Source: Deltaproteobacteria bacterium (GTDB lineage Bacteria > UBA10199 > JADGCS01). Taken from it: 44,543 nt of DNA. The notes under the pieces were generated by a model. It was not told the origin of the DNA and searched no databases. It saw only the letters and a program-made list of their open reading frames with translations. Made by a program: the position numbers and the translations under genes. Location: positions 1 to 44,543 of the forward strand of contig JADGCS010000025.1 of NCBI GenBank assembly GCA_015228875.1, read 5' to 3'. Every line of letters starts with the position of its first letter. Positions within the stretch are counted from its first letter, which is position 1. Below are positions 16,717 to 26,127 of the stretch, piece after piece.

Positions 16717-16916
16717 CGATGGCCCACATACACCCGAATCCAGAAAGTCTCAAGAATGTGATTTTTGCAGGCAGGGTCTTCGTAGTTTGGGACCATAACT
16801 CGCCACGTTCATTTAAATTCAATGAAAAACTGACCAAGTGTTTTGCCTTGTGGTAGGCAATCCGTAAATTGGGGTGTTTTTTTTAGAAGAATCATATACC
16901 CGTGTGTTGTTAAACT

Positions 16917-16960
16917 CCGCACGGCCATAAACTGAGATTTCTTATTCGAAAAAATCCACC
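16917..16960 (+). repeat. Second dispersed repeat, copy 1
   Basis: CCGCACGGCCATAAACTGAG followed by a T-rich stretch and ATTCGA-AA-TCC. It recurs with few changes at 44359-44396. Here it overlaps the 3' end of the Ig-like lipoprotein gene (stop at 16942), so the repeat contributes the last few codons. Confidence 0.6.
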
Positions 16961-18570
16961 TGCATCGAAGGGATGCTGATATCCCATCTGGCCTGAGAGG
17001 TGTATGTATAGGTGCCCATGATGGTTCCATAAAAAGTCTGGACGTCATCTTCTACGATCCCCGTATCCATGCTGTTTGTCTTTGGTATAAAAGCTGCAAT
17101 AATCGAACTATAGTCATAATAACCCCAACGCCTGTGATAGATGGCCACCCTAATGAAGGCCCCTGTTTCATCCTCCTGTATTTGGACCACTTTTCCTGTA
17201 AAAACCGCCTTTTCACCTTTGTGCAGATCTGGGTTTTTGATGAGCAATTTGTAATCAATTCTTGAGTACTCGCTTCGTAACTTCGCAATAACTTCTTTTT
17301 CAGTTAAAACTCGATTAATTGTCACAGTCTCAATTGCATCACGCCTGTCTGGTGCTCTGGCCTTGACCGTAAAGTTATGCGCGCCCTCATCCATGCCTAC
17401 TTGTGCTTCGTAAATAAAATTACCCTTTCTCACGGTCACAGGATTGTCGTTCACCGTTACAGACGCGCCCTGTTCGGTTTTGCCCTTGATGTAAAACCTG
17501 GGCTGCGTGACGGTTTCGCCGTGATGGGGTTGTGAAATGGACAAATCCACAGGCTCTAGTTTTCTGGTGATATTGATCATCTCCGTTTTCTCAGCGCGAT
17601 CTTTCTTAACCGCCTTTACTGCAAAGTAATAAGTTTGTTCATCAGAACCCATTTGTGCTTTGTATGAAAAAAGATTGTCTACCACAACAACAGGAGTATT
17701 ATTTACAGTAATTTGCGCGCCCTGTTCGGTTTTTCCACTGATAAAAACAACACGCTTGGCCGTACTTGTATTGTTTTGTGGTTCCCAAACAGACAATTCT
17801 ACAACGGGAGCTGTTTTGTTTATTGTGGCAGACCTCACAGCGGAGACAAAAGGGAACTTCGCTGATGTAATTTCGTAATTACTGGTCCCGATGGTTGTGG
17901 GCCCCAACGCGATCAGGAAAGAACCATCCCCGCTTGCCATTGTGGAAGCATTATCATCATATCCGGTTTTGTTTGTAGGCGGCCGTGCTACCGCGACAAT
18001 TGCCCCTGGCAAAGTCCTGCCCGTCACTTCTACATAGTCTTCTTTGGTTGCAAAATGCGAATTGTTTAACACCAATGGAATTTTTGCATCAAAAACACAA
18101 ACAATATTTTCTTCCCTTGTACCGCCCGTAGCAGCGCTCATTTTGATGGGCACAGGGACAGTCGCCAAACCTTCTTTAGTCATGCCTGTTTCGTGTAAAA
18201 GGGCTGCTTCCGCATTTAATTTGAACTCAAACTTACCATTTTGAACAATGCCGCTTGCAATATCGGCAACCTGTACCAAAACGCCATTATCAGAATAAAC
18301 GGTTATCACAGCAGATTGCGATTCTGCGTTGTGCTGAATATCAAATCTAAAGGGAATCTGCTTGGGTCTGACGGACTCCAATTCTTTGGATATTTTTTGC
18401 AGGTTAGATATTAATTCTTCATTTTCTTTTTTTAACCGCTCAACATCTTTTTGTCTGGCACACGAGGCTGTGCAAAACAGGCCTGACACAATCAAGCTGA
18501 GACAAACCCATCTCAAAACAATAAACAGGCCTTTGCTAAAAAATAATCTGCTCACATATTCTTGAAGCAT
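16942..18570 (-). CDS. Exported multi-domain lipoprotein with Ig-like repeats and C-terminal OB-like domain
   Basis: 542 residues from ATG 18570, which has a strong GGAGGGGG site; the upstream continuation of the frame is repeat DNA (copy B) and is discarded. A hydrophobic leader ends in TASC, a probable lipobox. A coiled coil follows (DVERLKKENEELISNLQKIS). Then come unrecognised beta-rich segments and two Ig-like repeats sharing 'GKTEQGA-x-x-TVN-x-PV' (about residues 275-350 and 365-440). The C-terminal about 100 residues (KNPDLHKGEKAVFTGKVVQI ...) look like the OB-fold domain that ends many extracellular proteins. The likely place is the periplasmic face of a membrane or the cell surface; the role is unknown. 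The stop lies inside the repeat at 16917-16960. Confidence 0.75.
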   Translation of the reverse strand: MLQEYVSRLFFSKGLFIVLRWVCLSLIVSGLFCTASCARQKDVERLKKENEELISNLQKISKELESVRPKQIPFRFDIQHNAESQSAVITVYSDNGVLVQVADIASGIVQNGKFEFKLNAEAALLHETGMTKEGLATVPVPIKMSAATGGTREENIVCVFDAKIPLVLNNSHFATKEDYVEVTGRTLPGAIVAVARPPTNKTGYDDNASTMASGDGSFLIALGPTTIGTSNYEITSAKFPFVSAVRSATINKTAPVVELSVWEPQNNTSTAKRVVFISGKTEQGAQITVNNTPVVVVDNLFSYKAQMGSDEQTYYFAVKAVKKDRAEKTEMINITRKLEPVDLSISQPHHGETVTQPRFYIKGKTEQGASVTVNDNPVTVRKGNFIYEAQVGMDEGAHNFTVKARAPDRRDAIETVTINRVLTEKEVIAKLRSEYSRIDYKLLIKNPDLHKGEKAVFTGKVVQIQEDETGAFIRVAIYHRRWGYYDYSSIIAAFIPKTNSMDTGIVEDDVQTFYGTIMGTYTYTSQARWDISIPSMQVDFFE

Positions 18571-18601
18571 TGTGGCCCCCTCCCGCCCCTTTTGCCTGAT
18601 C

Positions 18602-18659
18602 AACCGCGTACCCCAAGGGCATTTCCTTCGGGGCATCAAAGTCAAGTGAGTAACTTGTT
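18602..18659 (-). repeat. Dispersed palindromic element, copy B (partial, nested hairpin)
   Basis: One end of the element (CATCAAAGTCAAG ... TAACTTGT) with the adjoining AACCGCG, into which CCCCAAGGGCATTTCCTTCGGGG is set, itself a hairpin. It lies upstream of the Ig-like lipoprotein gene. The rest of the 18571-18871 gap holds no gene I can support. Confidence 0.8.
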
Positions 18660-18871
18660 AAACAGGACGTCGCACGTCTGTCCAAAATGTGTTGTTGTAT
18701 TCAAGTAATTGATATGGACCAACGGATCACGTACTTTTTTAAGGGACCACAGATCTTTTTGCATGGAACGGCGATAGGCCAGGTTTATCGAGAGCACAGA
18801 CAAACCGCACCGCGTTGACAAAGCCGCTAAAAAAATTGACGCCATTTGTTTTTTTGCAACGAGGTATTTTT

Positions 18872-19384
18872 TTATTTTAAGTCTACGGAGAATTTTAACG
18901 CGTTACCGGCCTTAAGCTCGGGCTCAACGCGATAATACATTGAAAGTCTCTGCCCCTTGATTTTAACGGTAATATTATTGCCAAGCTTTTTTTGCATTGC
19001 CTTTACGCGTGCGGTAGAAACCTTATCGACACCAGCAACCTTGGGATTAACACTGGGCAGCACATTAATCGTGACTTCTTTTACAACAGTCGCGTCCAGG
19101 CCCACGCCAAACGCCTGAAGGGCGGCAACAACCTTGCCTAAGTCGCAGGTTGTATCGGTTGCGGTTGTGTCATCTGTGTATTCACACTTTAATTTTTTTA
19201 GTGTCTGATTAATGGCCTTTGTCAGGGCCTGGTTTTTGACGTTCTCTGTTGCCTGATTGGCAACGCCATCAACGATGGAGTTACCGGTATTGATCTTGGG
19301 CAATTTGATAAACCCCGCCCTTGTTGAACCAGTAACAAAAAACATTGTTACTAAAACCAAGACTGCTGTTATTTTTTTATTCAT
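18872..19384 (-). CDS. Exported protein of unknown function
   Basis: A 170-residue product with a signal peptide (MNKKITAVLVLVTMFFVTGSTRA, cleavage about residue 23). The mature part begins with helices (DGVANQATENVKNQALTKAIN) and has two cysteines about 14 apart (LKCEYTD ... TTCDLGK), enough for one disulfide. The C-terminal half is an alpha/beta segment (VTINVLPSVNP, then VKAMQKKLG, then VKIKGQRLSMYYRVEPEL) that slightly resembles a BON- or OmpA-like fold, though I see no OmpA signature. Start ATG 19384; single gene. I do not recognise a family. Confidence 0.65.
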   Translation of the reverse strand: MNKKITAVLVLVTMFFVTGSTRAGFIKLPKINTGNSIVDGVANQATENVKNQALTKAINQTLKKLKCEYTDDTTATDTTCDLGKVVAALQAFGVGLDATVVKEVTINVLPSVNPKVAGVDKVSTARVKAMQKKLGNNITVKIKGQRLSMYYRVEPELKAGNALKFSVDLK

Positions 19385-19474
19385 TTTTTTCTCCCATTTT
19401 AATGTTTGTGATTAAAACTGTTATGTGTCCTGCCATCGACATCATGTCAGAACCCTGTGTACATTTTTTTAAGA

Positions 19475-20155
19475 TCATGATGTCAGTTTTTCATAAGAGA
19501 GCGTGCACTTGTCATCCCCGCCACAGGTACAATCGACACTGTCTGTGTAATAGTAAAGATAGCCCTCCTCGATCTGACATGTGCAATCAAGCTGTATGGA
19601 CGGGTCTCCAAACAGGTCCAAAAACTGCACCGAAAAATCAAATGTATTGTCGGGAAAAACCTGGGCTACCCATGCCAGGGTGCCGGTGTTTGTTTCAAAA
19701 TCGATATAGTCGTCAGATGAATGCGAGTAACCGCGTATGACGATAGGAAAATTGTAAGTGTCATCACACCTGTCGGAGATATAATCATCAGACAGCTCAT
19801 AGGTACCCATAAAAAAGCGTGATGAAGTCTGCACATATCCTGAAGGTTCAATCACAGTGATACCGCCGTTTGTACTTGAATCTCCTTCGTGCGAGCCGGT
19901 AAAGGGCGCGCCGCTGGTAGCTCCGTCTGCGTCATCGTCGACGTCCTCGCTCACACTCGTTGTTGCATCATCGTTTGAGTTAGCCGTTGCTTCTGTATCC
20001 CCGTTAATTTCGTCGCCGTATTTGTCGGACGCTGTCTCGATTGTATCCGATATTGTCTTGGCCGCATCGTCAACATCGGTGTTGATCTTGCAGGCATTGA
20101 TTGTGATGGCCATTAACAGCATCAAGGCTATTGAGATGTTTTTTTGTGTTTTCAT
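19475..20155 (-). CDS. Lipoprotein, one-domain paralogue
   Basis: 226 residues. The lipobox is TINAC (Cys 22), followed by KINTDVDDAAKTISDTI, almost the same as the start of the next gene's mature protein. An acidic Asp/Thr/Ser linker (about 40-85) leads to one Cys-rich beta domain: RFFMGTYELS, then PIVIRGYS, DFETNTGTLAWVAQVFPDNT, and CTCQ. It ends in CTCGGDDKCTLSYEKL. It is a paralogue of the 20186-21247 gene and is co-oriented 30 bases downstream of it, so a recent tandem duplication is likely. Function unknown; surface or periplasmic. Confidence 0.75.
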   Translation of the reverse strand: MKTQKNISIALMLLMAITINACKINTDVDDAAKTISDTIETASDKYGDEINGDTEATANSNDDATTSVSEDVDDDADGATSGAPFTGSHEGDSSTNGGITVIEPSGYVQTSSRFFMGTYELSDDYISDRCDDTYNFPIVIRGYSHSSDDYIDFETNTGTLAWVAQVFPDNTFDFSVQFLDLFGDPSIQLDCTCQIEEGYLYYYTDSVDCTCGGDDKCTLSYEKLTS

Positions 20156-20185
20156 TTTGGTCTCCGTAAATTTAAAGATTGGTTG

Positions 20186-21247
20186 TTATTGTTGTTTATA
20201 GTTAATTGCACAGTTTTTGACGCCTTCGGATGACTCGCAGTGACAGCTCAGGTCGTTTTTTTCGAGGGTGTCGTAAGATTTGCTGTAACCTGTGTAACTG
20301 ACAAATTGGCAACCACATTTGAGATTTACTGTAGGCAGGCCATAGGCATCGGGATAGCCGCCGATTGTAAAGTCAAAGGTCTCGTCCTCGTGCAGGTCGG
20401 CAGACCAGAGGAGTGCGTCTGCGTTACTCACAAAGTCAATACGACGCCCAAGAAAATTTGCGGTTAGGTTATTGGGTACATCGTAGGCATAGTTGTATTC
20501 ACAGCTTGTACTCCAGTTGTCTGAAAAATAATTCTTTTGATCCGTAATCCCCGCATACCCCTCATCATCGTACACATCGTCTGCATCAAGCCCCATACGT
20601 GCTAGATCGTAACTGTATGTAACGGCTGATCCAGTAAAATCGCAGCTGCATTGCCACCCAGAACCGGGCTGACATGTACAATTTGTCTTGAGAGGGCTGA
20701 CCGAATTAACATTCACGTCAGCGGTGTATTTAAATTTGCCTGCTGTGGCGATATCAGCTATCCACAAAAGGTTGCCGTCCACATCTTCAAAATCTATCTT
20801 GCCATCGATGCGCGAATACGCACGTACGACAACGGGAGGCAACCATGGGTTTGCGGAGGACGACCAGTCCCGATAATACGTCCCCATCAAAAAACGCTCA
20901 GTAGCCTTAAGTGAGGGGTCCATCCACACAACCCCATTTAGTTTTTGTGCGTCATCCTCGGCATCGTCGGCAGAATCATCTGACCCGTCGTCACTGATGT
21001 CAAAGTCGGGAGAATTATTGTTGGACGTCCCTGAGCTTGAACTTGAACCCGAACTTGAACCTGACCCTGCCCCCTGATCTGTGGGGCTTGAACTGCTTCC
21101 GCTGCTGTTGTTGTCACTGATCTCGTCCGCAGTGTCAGCAATGATCTCCGCCGCATCATCAACATCGGTGTCGATTTTGCACCCCGATACAACAAACATC
21201 AGCATCACAAGCCACGCCACACCTAATAAAAAAAACTTTCTGCACAT
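20186..21247 (-). CDS. Lipoprotein, two-domain paralogue
   Basis: 353 residues. The lipobox is VVSGC (Cys 23), then KIDTDVDDAAEIIADTA, matching the neighbour. A Ser/Gly/Asp linker of low complexity (about 47-100) is followed by two copies of the Cys-rich domain: RFLMGTYYRDW ... DFEDVDGNLLWIADIATAGK ... CTCQ, and FLGRRIDFVSNADALLWSAD ... CGCQ. So it has two domains where the neighbour has one. The start ATG 21247 is divergent from the XRE gene, and the 176-base gap between them holds the inverted-repeat operator at 21351-21394. Confidence 0.75.
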   Translation of the reverse strand: MCRKFFLLGVAWLVMLMFVVSGCKIDTDVDDAAEIIADTADEISDNNSSGSSSSPTDQGAGSGSSSGSSSSSGTSNNNSPDFDISDDGSDDSADDAEDDAQKLNGVVWMDPSLKATERFLMGTYYRDWSSSANPWLPPVVVRAYSRIDGKIDFEDVDGNLLWIADIATAGKFKYTADVNVNSVSPLKTNCTCQPGSGWQCSCDFTGSAVTYSYDLARMGLDADDVYDDEGYAGITDQKNYFSDNWSTSCEYNYAYDVPNNLTANFLGRRIDFVSNADALLWSADLHEDETFDFTIGGYPDAYGLPTVNLKCGCQFVSYTGYSKSYDTLEKNDLSCHCESSEGVKNCAINYKQQ

Positions 21248-21350
21248 ATCATGTCTCCTTTTTTAAAGTGAATGTCGCACAGGTCATGCGACATATGCCC
21301 ATGTTATCGTCACATCAATCCAAAAAGTTTCTTATTAGGAACATTATTTT

Positions 21351-21394
21351 TTAAGTCCTATGAGTGACTTTAAATATTTCCTGATAGGACTTAA
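21351..21394. promoter_or_regulatory. Inverted-repeat operator candidate
   Basis: TTAAGTCCTAT (21351-21361) and ATAGGACTTAA (21384-21394) are perfect 11-base inverted arms, 22 bases apart, in the gap between the divergent lipoprotein and XRE genes. A further TTATTAGGAAC lies just upstream (21331-21342). The site is well placed for autoregulation by the XRE protein and control of the lipoprotein genes. Confidence 0.55.
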
Positions 21395-21423
21395 ATTTCC
21401 TTATTCTTTATAAGGAGATATCC

Positions 21424-21774
21424 ATGTCCATTCAATCTGCATTGGGGGCCAAGGTAAGGGGGTTGAGGGAAAAATCGGGGCTGACTCAGCAGGAACTGGC
21501 CGAAATTGTGGGGGTCGAGAGTCCCTCGTACATCTCAAAAATCGAGCGTGGTGCGACATCCCCGTCCTATGAACTTCTGGCTCGAATTGCCAAGGCGCTG
21601 CATGTGGACCTGAAAGATTTATTTGATGTGGATTATAAATCTGTGGGCAAGGCTATTGACCCCATGGACAAATGGATGCTTCGATTTAGGGCCCTGCTCA
21701 AGGGCCACAAACACAGCAGCATCAAAACTGCCTACGATATCCTGCGCAAGGTTCTTGGCACACACAAAAAATAA
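21424..21774 (+). CDS. XRE-family transcriptional regulator
   Basis: 116 residues with an N-terminal helix-turn-helix of the lambda-Cro/XRE type (about 9-63): GAKVRGLREKSGLTQQELAE, then GVESPSYISKIERGATSP, then LLARIAKALHVDLKDLFD. The C-terminal 50 residues (DKWMLRFRALLKGH ... AYDILRKVLG) are helical and probably mediate dimers. A TAAGGAG site lies 6 bases before ATG 21424. Its immediate target is probably the inverted repeat at 21351-21394, so it may repress itself and the divergent lipoproteins. This is inference from position. Confidence 0.85.
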   Translation: MSIQSALGAKVRGLREKSGLTQQELAEIVGVESPSYISKIERGATSPSYELLARIAKALHVDLKDLFDVDYKSVGKAIDPMDKWMLRFRALLKGHKHSSIKTAYDILRKVLGTHKK

Positions 21775-21806
21775 TCGTATACATGACGTCATAAGTCTTT
21801 GCTGAA

Positions 21807-21921
21807 ACATGTTACTCACTTGACCTTGACGCCCCGAAGGAAGTGCCCTTGGGGGACGAGGTTGAATTCCTCCATTTTGCGAGGAATGCATCCGCGCTTT
21901 GTTTGCCTTGAAATGCCTGAT
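21807..21921 (+). repeat. Dispersed palindromic element, copy C (nested hairpin)
   Basis: The full element (ACATGTTACTCACTTGACCT ... GAGGAATGCATCCGCGC ... CTTGAAATGCC), interrupted after TTGACG by CCCCGAAGGAAGTGCCCTTG-GGGG, a hairpin of its own. It lies in the 318-base gap between the XRE gene and hutI, which holds no other gene. Confidence 0.85.
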
Positions 21922-21936
21922 ACCTTTTGAGTCAGA

Positions 21937-21972
21937 GGGATTGCCACGTCGCTAATGCTCCTCGCAATGACG
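21937..21972 (-). repeat. GTCATTGCGAGGAGC-type repeat
   Basis: Read on the minus strand this is GTCATTGCGAGGAGC, six bases, then GACGTGGCAATCCC. Short repeats of this form (GTCATTGCGAGGAGC ... GCGACG-GCAATC) occur across many bacterial genomes. Only one copy is visible in the window, directly beside copy C of the other element. Confidence 0.5.
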
Positions 21973-22092
21973 TAAAAGGATTTCATTACTCGCAATTATT
22001 TATGTCGCTCTGTATAGAAACGATGGCAGCAATGAACAAACAGACGGTGATGCGGGATTTAATTGAGTTCGGAGAGCCAAAGTTGCTCACCC

Positions 22093-23331
22093 TCAAAGTT
22101 TTTCTTTCTCACCAACAATCAACACGCCTTTTTTCCATACCCGATTTGGTTTAAGCTGCCCCTGATGGTACAGGATCTCCCTGTAATCCTTACAGGGAAA
22201 GGCCTGCATGTCGGCGAGCATGTCAGGCCAAAGAACACCCCTGTCATGCAGCCTCAGTGCCCTTGCTGCCCTGAAAGTCATACCTGCAAATGTTTCTGCG
22301 GTGCTGAGTTTTTGTGCGGCGCCAAAGACCGCGGCCTGTGTCCACAGATCCCCCATGGGCGCAGACCCCGGATTCCAGTCCGATGCAATCACAACCGAGC
22401 AGCCATGATCCAGAAGTTTTCTTGCAGGGGCAAAGGGCATGCCAAGCCCCAGGGAAGCACCCGGGAGGACTGTGGCAATGACGCCTGCCTTTGCAAGGGC
22501 CCTGATGTCTGCATCTGTCGAGGCCTCAAGATGATCGGCGCTCAGGGCCTTAACCTCGCAGGCAAGCCGACTGCCGCCCGTTGAAAACTGGTCTGCGTGG
22601 ATGATCAGATCAAACCCCATGGCTGCAGCCCTTTGCAGATAGGGCCTAGAGAGCGCGCTTGAAAAGGCACCCTCCTCAACAAAAACATCAACACGGCGCG
22701 AAAGCTTTTTTTTGACGACAACAGGGAGGAGTGAAGTTGCCACAAAATTTAAATAGTCCTTGTGCGTGTCGAACTCGGGCGGTTTGACATGGGCCGCCAA
22801 ACAGCTTGGGACAAGGTCTACCGGGTGATCTTTGTGTACAGATTTGATGACCTCAAGCATTTTAATCTCGTCGTCCACAGTGAGCCCGTAACCGGATTTC
22901 ACCTCGCAGGTTGTAACACCAGAGCGAAGCGCGTGAGTTGCCCTTTCGGAGAGGGTTTGACACAATTGTTTGCGGGAGGCAGCCCTTGTTTTGCGGACGG
23001 AATCAAGAATACCGCCGCCTTGTTTTAGAATTTCGAGGTAGGTCTTTCCCGCCACTCTTAACGCGTAGTCGTTTGCCCTTGAGCCTGCGTGACAGATGTG
23101 TGTGTGTGCGTCGATCAGTCCGGGCAGAAGGCAGGCGGGCCCGGTTATTTCGACGAGCCTTGCCTTGTGTTTTTTTCTTAATGTGTTAAAGGACCCCAGC
23201 GCTACAATTTTGTCTTTGTTAACAAGCACGCCGCCGTTTGGGATCACAACAAGGGCGTCGTCCTTTAGGGGGCCACAGAGAGGGAGTCCCCCCATCGTGA
23301 TGATCTGCGAAAACGGGCCAATGAGTATCAT
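22093..23331 (-). CDS. hutI: Imidazolonepropionase
   Basis: HutI opens the ring of 4-imidazolone-5-propionate to formiminoglutamate, the third step of histidine breakdown. The 412-residue product (from ATG 23331, since MILIGPFSQI is the usual start) has the amidohydrolase metal motif DAHTHICHAGSR, then EVKSGYGL, FDLIIHADQF and the late metal Asp in IASDWNPG; the last is flanked by the 'SAPMGDLW' typical of the family. Other hut genes (hutH, hutU) are not in the window, so it is either an orphan or part of a split pathway. Two regions of the sequence are repetitive near it (copy C upstream of its stop, copy D beyond its start). Confidence 0.92.
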   Translation of the reverse strand: MILIGPFSQIITMGGLPLCGPLKDDALVVIPNGGVLVNKDKIVALGSFNTLRKKHKARLVEITGPACLLPGLIDAHTHICHAGSRANDYALRVAGKTYLEILKQGGGILDSVRKTRAASRKQLCQTLSERATHALRSGVTTCEVKSGYGLTVDDEIKMLEVIKSVHKDHPVDLVPSCLAAHVKPPEFDTHKDYLNFVATSLLPVVVKKKLSRRVDVFVEEGAFSSALSRPYLQRAAAMGFDLIIHADQFSTGGSRLACEVKALSADHLEASTDADIRALAKAGVIATVLPGASLGLGMPFAPARKLLDHGCSVVIASDWNPGSAPMGDLWTQAAVFGAAQKLSTAETFAGMTFRAARALRLHDRGVLWPDMLADMQAFPCKDYREILYHQGQLKPNRVWKKGVLIVGEKEKL

Positions 23332-23444
23332 GGCGCCTGTATAAATAAAAGTTGGCAAATAGCCAAACAGATTCACGCTTAAGCGAAATGCCGCAAAGAA
23401 AGTCTGTCACGGAGGCGTATAATATGCTTGAACTGACTGGTCAG

Positions 23445-23535
23445 ACAAGTTACTAACTTGGCTTTGACGCGGTTGAGTTACCTCGTCATGCGAGGCATGC
23501 ACCCGCGCTCTGTCAGCTTTGAAATTCCTAAGCAT
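23445..23535 (+). repeat. Dispersed palindromic element, copy D
   Basis: ACAAGTTACTAACTTGGCTT, then the CGCGGTTGAGTTACCTCG/CGAGGCATGCACCCGCG stem, then TTTGAAATTCCTAAGCAT. It sits in the 287-base gap between the divergent hutI and nifS genes, about 80 bases before nifS. No other gene is seen in that gap. Confidence 0.92.
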
Positions 23536-23612
23536 TAAAATAGACGGGGGACGCCCAAAATTATGAGAATTTTCACGTTTTAAGGTAACTTTTTAAGATT
23601 TAACCCGCATGA

Positions 23613-24803
<1,191 letters not shown>

Positions 24804-24881
24804 CTGGCAAAGCGTTGCAAAGCAGATGACTTGGCATGCTGTTTTTTTTAAGGAACAACTGAAATCATCAGGAATCATTTT

Positions 24882-25847
24882 ATGGCAAAAAAAGATTTAA
24901 TCGGCGGGGCGCTGTGGGAACAGTACTCCAACAAGGTATCACAGAGAATGGACAACCCCACGTACAGGGGAGAGATCACAAACGAAGAGGCCAGGCAGCT
25001 TGGCGCAAAGCTTGTGGTTGCCGACTGGGGGGCAGAGTCCTGCGGAGACGCGGTGCGACTGTACTGGGCGGTAGATCCCGAAACACACGTCATTAAAAAA
25101 GCGGCTTTCAAAAGTTTTGGCTGCGGGACAGCCATTGCATCGAGTGACATGATGGCGGAGCTCTGTCTCGGCAAAACGGTGGACGAGGCCGTCAAGATCA
25201 CAAATATAGATGTAGAGCGGGCTTTAAGGGATTCAAAAGATATCCCGGCAGTGCCACCGCAAAAAATGCACTGCAGTGTGATGGCCTACGATGTCATTAA
25301 AAAAGCGGCCTCTTTGTACAAGGGTGTTGAGATGTCCAGCCTTGAGCAGCGAGATGTTGTCTGTGAGTGCGCCCGCGTGACGCTGGGGACCATCAAGGAT
25401 GTGATTAAAATAAACAACCTTAAAACAGTCGAAGAAGTCACCCAATACACAAAGGCGGGGGCCTTCTGCAAATCGTGCATCCAGCCCGGCGGGCACGAAC
25501 CCCGCAAGATCTATCTGATCGACATTTTGCGGGACACGCGCCTCGAGATGGAGCGCGAGAGCATTCAAAAAAGGAGCGAGTCAGGCAGCTTTAAAGACCT
25601 TGGTCTGATTCAAAAATTAAAAACCATCGAGCGCACACTCGAAAAAAACATCAAGCCCATGTTGCTTGCGGATGGCGGCAGCCTGGAGGTCAGCGATATT
25701 CAAGAAGAAGGCGGTCGTGTTAAGGTTTACATCCAGTACATGGGTGTCTGCGCCACATGCCCCTCCGCCAAAACGGGCACACTCTTTGCCATCGAGCAGG
25801 AGCTAAGAAAAAAAATCGACCCAAGTCTTGACGTGGTGATTATGTAA
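24882..25847 (+). CDS. nifU: Fe-S cluster scaffold NifU, full length
   Basis: The 321 residues cover the three-part NifU layout. The IscU-like N-terminal domain (about 10-145) has the three scaffold cysteines C54, C81 and C131. The central [2Fe-2S] BFD-type domain has C161, C163, C196 and C199. The C-terminal Nfu-like domain has C290 and C293 in the motif VCATCPSAKTGTL. It receives sulfur from the NifS upstream and builds clusters for transfer to target proteins, such as the many Fe-S proteins of the amr operon; the last is inference. Start ATG 24882. Confidence 0.95.
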   Translation: MAKKDLIGGALWEQYSNKVSQRMDNPTYRGEITNEEARQLGAKLVVADWGAESCGDAVRLYWAVDPETHVIKKAAFKSFGCGTAIASSDMMAELCLGKTVDEAVKITNIDVERALRDSKDIPAVPPQKMHCSVMAYDVIKKAASLYKGVEMSSLEQRDVVCECARVTLGTIKDVIKINNLKTVEEVTQYTKAGAFCKSCIQPGGHEPRKIYLIDILRDTRLEMERESIQKRSESGSFKDLGLIQKLKTIERTLEKNIKPMLLADGGSLEVSDIQEEGGRVKVYIQYMGVCATCPSAKTGTLFAIEQELRKKIDPSLDVVIM

Positions 25848-25992
25848 GCCACAACTTAAACCCCCAGTACAATCAAGCGATCGACAAAAAAAATAAATAA
25901 AGGGATCGTTAAAAGAAATGGGGGGACGGCGCTCTTTGCTCGGCGCCCAGCATGACCGAGCACGATACAAAAAACACCGCCCCGTATAAGAC

Positions 25993-26082
25993 CAAGTTAC
26001 TAACTTGACTTTGACGCGGTTGAATTCCTCCATTTTGCGAGGAATGAACCCGCGCTCTGTCGACTTTGAAATTCCTATACAT
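25993..26082 (+). repeat. Dispersed palindromic element, copy E
   Basis: CAAGTTACTAACTTGACTTT, GACGCGGTTGAATTCCTC/GAGGAATGAACCCGCGC stem, GTCGACTTTGAAATTCCTAT, ACAT. It lies between the nifU end and the convergent SWIB gene; a GCTCGG/CCGAGC hairpin lies just before it at about 25938-25962. The 280-base gap has no gene. Confidence 0.92.
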
Positions 26083-26127
26083 AAATCCAGGACAACTTAA
26101 AGACAAATTAAGACAAAGCAGAAGGCC

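Noticed and set aside
18642..18845. 67-codon minus-strand frame upstream of the Ig-like lipoprotein gene
   Set aside because: Its end (NKLLT and the stop) is made by the palindromic element, and the rest has no domain or good start.
22093..23331. Reading hutI as part of a hut operon
   Set aside because: No hutH, hutU or hutG gene is visible on either side; its neighbours are an XRE gene and nifS.
25909..26106. 65-codon minus-strand frame with the repeat-encoded peptide
   Set aside because: It is mostly translation of copy E, in an intergenic gap, and has no ribosome-binding site; kept only as evidence that the element is open in that frame.
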